From assembly GCA_035547155.1 (NCBI GenBank), contig DASZVJ010000179.1:1-36023 (forward strand): a stretch of 36,023 nt of DNA, written 5' to 3'. Positions 23,552 through 32,182 of this stretch are shown in pieces. The notes beneath the pieces are model-generated. The model was given only the letters and a program-made list of their open reading frames with translations, did no database searches and was not told the DNA's origin. The number at the start of each line of letters is the position of its first letter. Positions within the stretch are counted from its first letter, which is position 1. Position numbers and translations under genes: made by a program. The DNA comes from CAZNMF01 sp035547155. GTDB taxonomy: Bacteria; Acidobacteriota; Vicinamibacteria; Vicinamibacterales; SCN-69-37.

Positions 23552-25005
23552 TGATCGTAGTCCAGCCAGACGCGCCGGTATGCGGCCGGCCCAAGGGTCT
23601 CACGAATCACCGCGGCGGTGCGTCCCGGGCCGCTCGCGTGGCGCGCGTCACGCAACGCCGGAAATCGTTGGAGCGCGTCTCGGAATACGCGCCCGCTCGT
23701 CCAGAAGAAATGCGTGCGCGATGGCAGATCCGCGGGCAGATCGTGCGTCACGGCGTACGTCGCCAGCGCGTCGGGATCGCCGGCGTCCGCGTGCGTCAAC
23801 CGTAACCAGCGCAGCGGCCGGCCCGCCAGCGCGTCCACGTTCGGCTGTTCGCTGTCGCCGAGGCCGTCGGCCGATCCGTTGACCCAGATGCCGCGTTGCG
23901 CCAGCTTGGCCCACGTCCGCGCGCCGGACGTCCACGCGACGTGATCCGCAGACGGCGTGAACGATGGCGGCAGTGCGTCCGCGCGCGCGATCCAGAACGC
24001 GGACGCGTCTGGCGGGATCGTCGCGTCGGGCAGCTTCGTGCGGACCGCGCGATCGCGCTCCTCGCGCCGCGGCCAGATGCGCTCGCTCGTGGCGCGTGGC
24101 CACGGTTCTCCCGGCGCGTCGAGTGACCAGACCTGTCGCTCTTCGCCCGACGGCATCTTGCCGCGCACGCTGGTGACGATGCCGTACTCGCGAACGCAAA
24201 CGGTCGCACCGATCGCCTCATGGCAGCCGCCGCCGGCGTCCGCAAGGATCTCGCGCTCGGCGATGACCGCCCGCCGCGTCGGATCGTGATCGATGGTGGC
24301 GACGATCCGCGCGACGTCGCCATCGCGATCCGCAATCTCCACGGCGAGCGCGCCCTGCGCGGGTGCCGTCGGAAACGCCTCGAGCGGCAGCACCATCCAG
24401 CGGCACGCGTCGAGCGACGCGCGAATCGCGTGCACGACGTCATGCGTGCTGGCCGGCGAGAGCAACCGATCGAGCGCAGCCTTGGCGACGACGAGCGCGT
24501 CGCCGTCGCCTCTGACGAGCTTCGCCACTCGCGTGGGGATGTTGCCGCGCACGGCGACCGTGTCGATCGTCGCGACGGGCCACGGCAGCAGCGGCGTCAG
24601 CGAGCGCTCGATCTGCCAGGCGCGGCGCGGCGACGAGGTCAGGATCGTCAGCGCGGTCGGACGCGCCGTCACGACCTCGCGTCGCACGAGCAGCACGTCG
24701 CGCGGATCCGCGCGCTCGAGCGTCGCCCCGACGCGCGTGCCGGGATGCGACGCGATCGGCAGGTCCTTCCACGAGTGGACGACGAGATCGGCGCGGCCAT
24801 CGACGAGCGCCTGCGAGAGATCGGTCGTGAACAGGCCTTTGTCGGCGGCTTCCCAGAGGGCCACGCGCCGATCGCGATCGCCCTCGGAGGCCTGCGTGGC
24901 GAGCGTGACGTCGACGTCGGGACGCCGGGCACGAATGGCCGCAGCCACAAGGCGCGCTTGGAGCGTGGCCAGATCGCTGGCGCGGCTGAGGAGACGAAGC
25001 ACCAT
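23527..25005 (-). CDS. hemC: Hydroxymethylbilane synthase with a C-terminal HemD-like extension
   Basis: 492 residues, far longer than HemC alone (about 310). Residues 1-295 are porphobilinogen deaminase: LLSRASDLATLQ, VVHSWKDLP with catalytic D81, LTSSPRRAWQ, VRGNIPTRVAKL, and GGGCHEAIGA with the dipyrromethane-cofactor cysteine C261. It polymerises four porphobilinogens to hydroxymethylbilane. Residues about 335-492 carry HVAWTSGARTWAKLAQRGIW and HFFWTSGRVFRDAL, then SGPGRTAAVIRETLGP. These recall the 'FTS' strands and the G-x-T-A-x-x-x-x-x-G motif of uroporphyrinogen-III synthase, so this is probably a HemC-HemD fusion; similarity is weak, as usual for HemD. The ATG at 25005 follows a TATCCT hexamer by 15 bases; a GTG lies directly upstream. 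It is the first gene of the operon. Confidence 0.92.
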   Translation of the reverse strand: MVLRLLSRASDLATLQARLVAAAIRARRPDVDVTLATQASEGDRDRRVALWEAADKGLFTTDLSQALVDGRADLVVHSWKDLPIASHPGTRVGATLERADPRDVLLVRREVVTARPTALTILTSSPRRAWQIERSLTPLLPWPVATIDTVAVRGNIPTRVAKLVRGDGDALVVAKAALDRLLSPASTHDVVHAIRASLDACRWMVLPLEAFPTAPAQGALAVEIADRDGDVARIVATIDHDPTRRAVIAEREILADAGGGCHEAIGATVCVREYGIVTSVRGKMPSGEERQVWSLDAPGEPWPRATSERIWPRREERDRAVRTKLPDATIPPDASAFWIARADALPPSFTPSADHVAWTSGARTWAKLAQRGIWVNGSADGLGDSEQPNVDALAGRPLRWLRLTHADAGDPDALATYAVTHDLPADLPSRTHFFWTSGRVFRDALQRFPALRDARHASGPGRTAAVIRETLGPAAYRRVWLDYDQWLQTVLS

Positions 25006-25111
25006 CACGTCAAAACGTCGAGGATATCGCCGCGTCAGGCGGGATGTCCGGGTCTTGTCCGCCTGGTTGACGGACTAATCTGGTCGGGTTTAGACTCCAT
25101 CCCGGTTCTTC

Positions 25112-25125
25112 TGAGACCGTTCTCA
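25112..25125. promoter_or_regulatory. Inverted repeat TGAGA-N4-TCTCA, possible iron-regulator site
   Basis: TGAGACCGTTCTCA lies 31 bases before the piuC-like ATG, in the region shared with divergent hemC. The arms resemble the outer bases of a Fur box variant (TGAGAATNATTCTCA), but one base is missing and the inner positions do not match. The neighbouring Fe(II) dioxygenase and haem genes make an iron regulator plausible; this is inference. Confidence 0.35.
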
Positions 25126-25156
25126 TTTAGTCATCAGCTCTCCCGGAACACTCTCC

Positions 25157-25837
25157 ATGTTACTCAGCATCCCCGACGTCCTGACGCCGGACCAGGTGGC
25201 CGCCGCACGCGCGAAGCTCGACGCCGCCGACTGGCAGGACGGCCGCCTGACGGCCGGACATCAAGCCGTCCAAGCCAAGGACAACCAGCAGCTATCCGAG
25301 GATCATCCCGTCGCGCGTGAGATCGGTCAGATGGTGCTCGGCGCGCTGCAGCGCAACGCGCTCTTCATGTCCGCCGCGCTGCCGCTCCACGTCTACCCGC
25401 CGATGTTCAACCGCTACGCCGGCGGGCAGCAGTTCGGCAGTCACGTCGACAACGCGATCCGGCACGTGCCAGGGACGCCGCATCGGCTGCGAACCGATCT
25501 GTCCGCGACCCTGTTCTTCCGCGACCCTGAGGAGTACGACGGCGGCGAGCTCTGCGTCGAGGACACGTACGGCGTGCATCGCGTGAAGCTGCCGGCCGGC
25601 GACATGGTGTTGTATCCATCGACGAGCCTGCATCACGTCACGCCGGTGACGCACGGCGCGCGCGTCGCGTCGTTCTTCTGGATCCAGAGCCTGATTCGCG
25701 ACGATGGCCGGCGCACGCTGCTGTTCGATCTCGACACGGCGATCCAGCGCATCACCGTCGACGTTCCCGATCATCCCGCCGCCGTGCAGCTGACCGGCGT
25801 GTACCACAACCTGCTTCGTCAGTGGTCCGAGCTGTAA
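25157..25837 (+). CDS. Fe(II)/2-oxoglutarate-dependent dioxygenase, PiuC/YbiX (PKHD hydroxylase) family
   Basis: A 226-residue cytoplasmic non-haem iron dioxygenase of the PKHD-type hydroxylase family. The iron ligands are H96 and D98 in FGSHVDNAI and H159 or H160 in TSLHHVTPVTHGAR, with R169 for the 2-oxoglutarate carboxylate. The start MLLSIPDVLTPDQV and the LHVYPPMFNRYAGGQQFG segment match PiuC/YbiX. Relatives are iron-regulated and often sit beside TonB-dependent siderophore receptors; no receptor is visible here, and the divergent neighbour is the haem operon. The ATG at 25157 has no good ribosome binding site. The stop overlaps convergent dinB by 19 bases. Confidence 0.92.
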   Translation: MLLSIPDVLTPDQVAAARAKLDAADWQDGRLTAGHQAVQAKDNQQLSEDHPVAREIGQMVLGALQRNALFMSAALPLHVYPPMFNRYAGGQQFGSHVDNAIRHVPGTPHRLRTDLSATLFFRDPEEYDGGELCVEDTYGVHRVKLPAGDMVLYPSTSLHHVTPVTHGARVASFFWIQSLIRDDGRRTLLFDLDTAIQRITVDVPDHPAAVQLTGVYHNLLRQWSEL

Positions 25838-26925
25838 TGGCGCTCTTCCGTCGTCGGCGACTCGGGCCGATCGAACGGTAGCCGCATCTCGATCGACTGC
25901 GGCGTGACGAGCCCGTGCACGCCGGCGCCGAGCAGGCGCACCGGCCGCGCGCCGGCCTCCGTCTTCGCGAGCAACGCGAGCGCGCGTCGCACGATGTCCT
26001 CCGCGTCGTTGCCGGGTGCCTGCGAATGGCTGCGCGTAATGGTCGTGAAGTCGCTGTAGCGCACTTTGATCACGACCGTCCGCGCGAGCAGGCCTTTCTC
26101 GGCGAGCCATGCGGCGTTCTCGCGCGCCATCGTGTCGATCTCTTCGCGGATGCGCGTGAGGTCGATCAGATCTTCCGCATACGTGCATTCGCTCGACGAG
26201 GACTTCGCGGCGCGGTTGGGCTGGACGGGGCGATCGTCCTGTCCGTGCGCGAGCGCCGTGAGCCACTCGGCCATGCTGCCGACGGCCGCACGCAGCACGG
26301 CGGCGTCGACGCGACGCACGTCCATCAACGTCGCAATGCGGTGCTCGCGCAGGCGCTTCGCCGTGACGGGCCCGACGCCCCACAGCACGTCAACGGGCAA
26401 CTGCTGCAGGAACGACTCGACGCGCTCGGGCGCGATGACGGTGAGGCCGTCCGGCTTCTTCCAGGCCGAGGCGATCTTCGCCAGAAACTTGTTGGGCGCG
26501 ACGCCCGCCGACGCCGTCAGTCCCGTCGTCTCGCGGATCAGCGTCTTGATTCGCTTGGCCACGGTCATGGCGAGCGGCTCGCCCCACGCGTTGTCGGTGA
26601 CGTCGAGATAGGCTTCGTCGAGAGACAACGGCTCCACCAGCGGCGTCACCGATCGGAAGATCCCGAACACCTGCTGCGAGACGGCGCGATACTTCTGAAA
26701 GTCCGCGCGGACGATGACCAGGTCCGGGCAGAGGCGGACGGCGCGCGACATGGGAATCGCGGAGCGCACGCCGAACGCGCGCGCCTCGTAGCTCGCAGCG
26801 GCGACAACGCCGCGGGACGCCGGCGAGCCGCCGACGGCGACGGGCTTGCCGCGCAGCTCGGGCCGATCGCGCTGCTCGACCGACGCGTAGAATGCGTCCA
26901 TGTCGACGTGGATGATGCGTCGCAT
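25819..26925 (-). CDS. dinB: DNA polymerase IV (Y-family translesion polymerase)
   Basis: A 368-residue low-fidelity DNA polymerase that copies past damaged bases. The catalytic acids are D8 (VDMDAFYASVEQ) and D103/E104 (PLSLDEAYLDVT). The steric and nucleotide-binding segments GVVAAASYEARAFGVRSAMP-like (with IP here) and GVAPNKFLAKIASAWKKPDG are intact. The helix-hairpin-helix WGVGPVTAKRL and the little-finger domain follow. MRLPF near the C terminus could be a beta-clamp-binding motif. The start ATG at 26925 gives the family N terminus MRRIIHVDMD and follows a leftward TATAGT (26944-26949) by 18 bases. An ATG at 26955 is in frame but lies upstream of that hexamer. No LexA-type box is evident. 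Confidence 0.94.
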   Translation of the reverse strand: MRRIIHVDMDAFYASVEQRDRPELRGKPVAVGGSPASRGVVAAASYEARAFGVRSAIPMSRAVRLCPDLVIVRADFQKYRAVSQQVFGIFRSVTPLVEPLSLDEAYLDVTDNAWGEPLAMTVAKRIKTLIRETTGLTASAGVAPNKFLAKIASAWKKPDGLTVIAPERVESFLQQLPVDVLWGVGPVTAKRLREHRIATLMDVRRVDAAVLRAAVGSMAEWLTALAHGQDDRPVQPNRAAKSSSSECTYAEDLIDLTRIREEIDTMARENAAWLAEKGLLARTVVIKVRYSDFTTITRSHSQAPGNDAEDIVRRALALLAKTEAGARPVRLLGAGVHGLVTPQSIEMRLPFDRPESPTTEERHYSSDH

Positions 26926-27044
26926 CGGCGAAGACCCGGCGAAACTATAGATCATCGGGCACCACGCCGGCCTGCAACATCCTCGCGGCTCGCGGGTTCG
27001 ATCGACAGGCGCTCTCGCGCCGCGTCTTCATTCGGAGGACCGTC

Positions 27045-27416
27045 ATGACCGATGCATCCGGAACGCCCATCGCCGCCGAAGATCGGACCACCGCCGCGCT
27101 GACGCACTTGTCCGGCCTGGCCGGCTATCTGATTCCGCTTGGCGGCGCGATCGTGCCGGCCGTGATCTGGATGATGCGCAAGGACTCGCCGGTCATCTCG
27201 ACGATCGCGAAGCAGGCGCTGTGGTTGAACTTCATGTTCTACGTGCTGTTCGGTGCAGCGGCAATCCTGATGGTCACCGTGATCCTCATCCCGTTCGTCT
27301 TCGCGTTCTGGATGGTGCTCGGCATCGCCGTGATCGTTCTGCCGATCGTCGGCGCCATCAAGGCGAACCAAGGCACGTACTACAAGTATCCCGTCGTCGG
27401 CGTCTCGGTCGGATGA
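27045..27416 (+). CDS. DUF4870 (Tic20-like) small membrane protein
   Basis: A 123-residue inner-membrane protein with three hydrophobic segments (about 22-45, 58-80 and 83-105). It carries the DUF4870 hallmarks: an N-terminal ALTHLSGLAGYLIPLGGAIVP, a central VISTIAKQALWLNFMFY and a terminal GAIKANQGTYYKYP. The function of this family is not established. The ATG at 27045 has one of the best ribosome binding sites in the window (GGAGGA at 27034-27039, five bases before it), so it has a true 5' leader. The topoisomerase gene begins 21 bases downstream with its own likely promoter. Confidence 0.88.
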   Translation: MTDASGTPIAAEDRTTAALTHLSGLAGYLIPLGGAIVPAVIWMMRKDSPVISTIAKQALWLNFMFYVLFGAAAILMVTVILIPFVFAFWMVLGIAVIVLPIVGAIKANQGTYYKYPVVGVSVG

Positions 27417-27424
27417 TCCCGCAC

Positions 27425-27430
27425 TAGAAT
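27425..27430 (+). promoter_or_regulatory. -10 element for the topoisomerase gene
   Basis: TAGAAT, seven bases, then the GTG at 27438, in the 21-base gap after the DUF4870 gene. There is no Shine-Dalgarno sequence, so a leaderless transcript starting on a GTG is predicted. Confidence 0.5.
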
Positions 27431-27437
27431 CTCGGAC

Positions 27438-29822
<2,385 letters not shown>

Positions 29823-29847
29823 GCGGGGTGCATTTGGAGTCGCGAGG

Positions 29848-29878
29848 CTGACAAAAGCCGGACAATTTCCGGTAAGAT
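29848..29878 (+). promoter_or_regulatory. Sigma-70-like promoter of the cytochrome gene
   Basis: CTGACA (29848-29853) and TAAGAT (29873-29878) are 19 bases apart, slightly longer than optimal. The predicted transcript start near 29885 leaves a leader of about 22 bases holding the ribosome binding site CGGAGG (29896-29901), five bases before the ATG. This contrasts with the leaderless starts elsewhere. Confidence 0.5.
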
Positions 29879-29906
29879 ACGCCGGCACCTGGCTCCGGAG
29901 GCGTGC

Positions 29907-30485
29907 ATGCGAAAACCGATCAGTCTGTGTCTCGCAATGGGAATCGTGGCGGTTGCAGCGACGGCGCTCGTCGCGCAAGCGCCGCCACCTGGCGCGCCTG
30001 CGCCTGGCGGTCAGGCTCCCGGTCGCGGCCCGGCGGGCCCGACCAATCTCAAAGTGTTGCCGAAGACCTGGAGCGGCCGTCAGGTTGGCGCGCTGATGTC
30101 GACGTTCACGGAGAGCCTCGGCGTGCAGTGCGACTACTGCCACGAGGTCGATCCGAACGCGCCGCCACCGCCGCCGGGGCGCGGACCGCGGCTCGATTAC
30201 TCGCTCGACACGAAGAAAGAAAAAGAGATCGCGCGCGACATGATCAAGATGGTCATGTCGATCAACGACGGCACGAAGTCGATTGGCGACGCCGCCGTCA
30301 CCGAGAAAGTTACGTGCTTCACGTGCCATCGTGGCGACAAGCAGCCAGCGCAGGCGCCGCCCAACGGCTGGGGCCGCGGCAGCTTCTCGCTGAGCGAAGC
30401 TGGTCCCGTGCTGCCGCAGCGTGGAGGCGGCGCTCCGCCGACTGGCGCGACGCCGCCGGGCGGTGGTCCAGCGGGCGGACGATGA
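29907..30485 (+). CDS. Small exported c-type cytochrome with two haem sites (reaction-centre cytochrome c-like)
   Basis: A 192-residue protein with a Sec signal peptide (MRKPISLCLAMGIVAVAATALVAQA) and two CXXCH haem motifs: CDYCH at 75-79 and CFTCH at 137-141. The phrasing NLKVLPKTW, then TFTESLGVQCDYCH, resembles the photosynthetic reaction-centre cytochrome c subunit family, short members of which occur in non-phototrophs. Candidate distal methionines lie upstream of each haem (LMSTF, KMVMSIN). Pro/Gly-rich low-complexity segments flank the haem core (25-45, 84-95 and the C-terminal 30 residues). It should carry electrons in the periplasm; the partner is unknown. It has its own promoter and is followed by a strong terminator, so it appears monocistronic. 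Confidence 0.88.
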   Translation: MRKPISLCLAMGIVAVAATALVAQAPPPGAPAPGGQAPGRGPAGPTNLKVLPKTWSGRQVGALMSTFTESLGVQCDYCHEVDPNAPPPPPGRGPRLDYSLDTKKEKEIARDMIKMVMSINDGTKSIGDAAVTEKVTCFTCHRGDKQPAQAPPNGWGRGSFSLSEAGPVLPQRGGGAPPTGATPPGGGPAGGR

Positions 30486-30487
30486 CG

Positions 30488-30515
30488 GAAGTTCGAAGTT
30501 CGAAGTAAGAAGTTC
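30488..30515. repeat. Heptamer tandem repeat (GAAGTTC)
   Basis: Four seven-base units directly after the cytochrome stop: GAAGTTC at 30488, 30495 and 30509, and GAAGTAA at 30502. The junctions create palindromic TTCGAA words. There is no coding role and no known function. Confidence 0.75.
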
Positions 30516-30530
30516 GAAACCGGCGGATCG

Positions 30531-30571
30531 ACAAAACCGGACCAGGGGCTCGTCCCCGGGTCCGGTTTTGT
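30531..30571 (+). terminator. Strong intrinsic terminator of the cytochrome gene
   Basis: The arms 30531-30543 (ACAAAACCGGACC) and 30559-30571 (GGTCCGGTTTTGT) pair perfectly over 13 bases, with an inner GGGG/CCCC pairing around CTCGT. The TTTTGTTTTG run on the right serves rightward termination and the A-rich left arm serves leftward, so it could work both ways. It shares the ACCGG/CCGGT core with the hairpins at 9284-9361. Confidence 0.85.
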
Positions 30572-30622
30572 TTTGTGCGCGCGGCGACAGCGCGTCGCTC
30601 CACACGATCGCGGCAGACGCAG

Positions 30623-30628
30623 TAGCAT
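30623..30628 (+). promoter_or_regulatory. -10 element for fumC
   Basis: TAGCAT, six bases, then the GTG at 30635, so the transcript would start on the start codon. The alternative GTG at 30656 has AGGAG (30640-30644) upstream, but at 11 bases' distance. Confidence 0.4.
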
Positions 30629-30634
30629 TACGGG

Positions 30635-32050
30635 GTGACAGGAGCGACGGAGATCGTGTCGAAGACCCGGATCGAAACGGACAGCATGGGGGAGATTGCG
30701 GTCGCGTCCGACCGCTACTGGGGCGCGCAGACGGAGCGATCGCTCCATCATTTCAGCATCGGCCGGGAGCACTTTCCGCGGCCCATGATTCGCGCGCTGG
30801 GCATCCTCAAGAAAGCCGCCGCGCTCACCAACGGCGAGCTCGGCACGCTGCCGAAGAACTTGGTCGATCTGATCGTCGCCGCGGCGGACGAAGTCATCGC
30901 GGGCAAGCTGGACGATCATTTCCCGCTGTTCGTGTGGCAGACCGGCAGCGGCACGCAGACGAACATGAACGCCAACGAAGTCATCTCGAACCGCGCGATC
31001 GAGATCGCCGGCGGCGTCGTCGGCAGCAAGAAGCCGATCCATCCGAACGATCACGTCAACCGCGGACAGTCGTCGAACGACACGTTCCCGACGGCGATGC
31101 ACATCGCGGCCGCCGAGCAGGTCGTGCATCATCTGCTGCCCGCGATCGACACGCTGCGCGCGACGTTGCACGCCAAGGCCGTCGCGTTCGCGGACATCGT
31201 CAAAGTCGGCCGCACGCATCTGCAGGACGCGACGCCGATCACGCTCGGCCAGGAGATCTCGGGGTGGGTCGCGCAGCTCGATCTGGCGCGCGCGGCAATC
31301 GAAGCCTCGATGCCCGCCGTCTACGAGCTCGCGCTCGGCGGCACCGCGGTTGGCACGGGCCTCAACACGCATCCGGAATACGCGGAGCGCAGCGCGCGGC
31401 AGATCGCGCTGCTGACGGGTCTGCCGTTCAAGACCGCGCCGAACAAGTTCGCCGCGCTCGCGGGCCACGAAGCGCTCGTCGCGCTGCACGGCATGCTGAA
31501 GGCGCTCGCGGCGTCGCTCATGAAGATCGCGAACGACGTCCGTTGGCTCGCGTCCGGGCCGCGATCGGGCCTCGGCGAGATCACGATCCCCGAGAACGAG
31601 CCGGGCAGCTCGATCATGCCGGGCAAGGTCAACCCCACGCAGTCAGAGGCGATGACGATGGTCGCGGCGCAGGTGATGGGGAACGACGTCGCGGTCGGCA
31701 TCGGCGGCGCGTCGGGCAACTTCGAGCTGAACGTCTTCAAGCCGCTCATCATCCACAACGTCCTGCAGAGCGTGAAGCTGCTCGGCGACGCGTGCGTCAA
31801 CTTCAACGAGTTCTGCGCCGCCGGCATCGAGCCGAACCGCGAACGGATTGCCGCGAACCTTCAGCAGAGCCTGATGCTGGTGACCGCGCTCAACCCGCAC
31901 ATCGGCTACGACAACGCCGCCAAGATCGCCAAGAAGGCGCACAAGGATGGGACGACGTTGAAGCAGGCCGCTACGGCATTGGGGTTGGTATCGGCCGACG
32001 ACTTCGATCGATGGATTGATCCAAAGAAGATGACGGAGCCGGGCGAGTAG
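30635..32050 (+). CDS. fumC: Class II fumarate hydratase
   Basis: A 471-residue (464 from the second GTG) iron-independent fumarase that interconverts fumarate and malate in the TCA cycle. Signatures are TRIETDSMGEIAV near the start, TGSGTQTNMNANEVISNRA with the substrate-binding THM/TQT region, HPNDHVNRGQSSNDTFPTAM, KVGRTHLQDATPITLGQE, and the fumarate-lyase signature GSSIMPGKVNPTQ with the catalytic serine. The GTG at 30635 is chosen from the TAGCAT placement; GTG 30656 gives a length closer to E. coli FumC and is a real alternative. It is followed after 132 bases by sucA and sucB, making a TCA-cycle cluster. Confidence 0.95.
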   Translation: MTGATEIVSKTRIETDSMGEIAVASDRYWGAQTERSLHHFSIGREHFPRPMIRALGILKKAAALTNGELGTLPKNLVDLIVAAADEVIAGKLDDHFPLFVWQTGSGTQTNMNANEVISNRAIEIAGGVVGSKKPIHPNDHVNRGQSSNDTFPTAMHIAAAEQVVHHLLPAIDTLRATLHAKAVAFADIVKVGRTHLQDATPITLGQEISGWVAQLDLARAAIEASMPAVYELALGGTAVGTGLNTHPEYAERSARQIALLTGLPFKTAPNKFAALAGHEALVALHGMLKALAASLMKIANDVRWLASGPRSGLGEITIPENEPGSSIMPGKVNPTQSEAMTMVAAQVMGNDVAVGIGGASGNFELNVFKPLIIHNVLQSVKLLGDACVNFNEFCAAGIEPNRERIAANLQQSLMLVTALNPHIGYDNAAKIAKKAHKDGTTLKQAATALGLVSADDFDRWIDPKKMTEPGE

Positions 32051-32104
32051 GTCGAAAAGAGCTCTCGAACCGATAGAGAATGAGAAGGAAGCGGTTCCGT
32101 GCGT

Positions 32105-32123
32105 CACGGCGTGCAGCGCCGTG
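32105..32123 (+). other. Hairpin in the fumC-sucA intergenic region
   Basis: CACGGCG and CGCCGTG (7 bases) enclose TGCAG in the 132-base gap between fumC and sucA. It has no T tract, so it is not a clear terminator; it could be part of a structured leader or simply GC-rich chance. A GTG at 32099 preceded by AAGGAAG is in frame with sucA. Confidence 0.3.
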
Positions 32124-32182
32124 CAGGCGCGCACGGCGCCAGGCGCGCGGCCCGTCGGCCGCAGTTGCGATTCGCGTGCGGT

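Noticed and set aside
26985..27010. GGGTTCGATCG resembling a tRNA T-loop
   Set aside because: No acceptor stem, anticodon arm or D-arm can be placed around it in the 119-base gap.
32099..32182. GTG at 32099 as the true sucA start, with AAGGAAG upstream
   Set aside because: It adds 28 arginine/alanine-rich residues not expected before the E1o N-terminal segment. I kept it as an alternative only.
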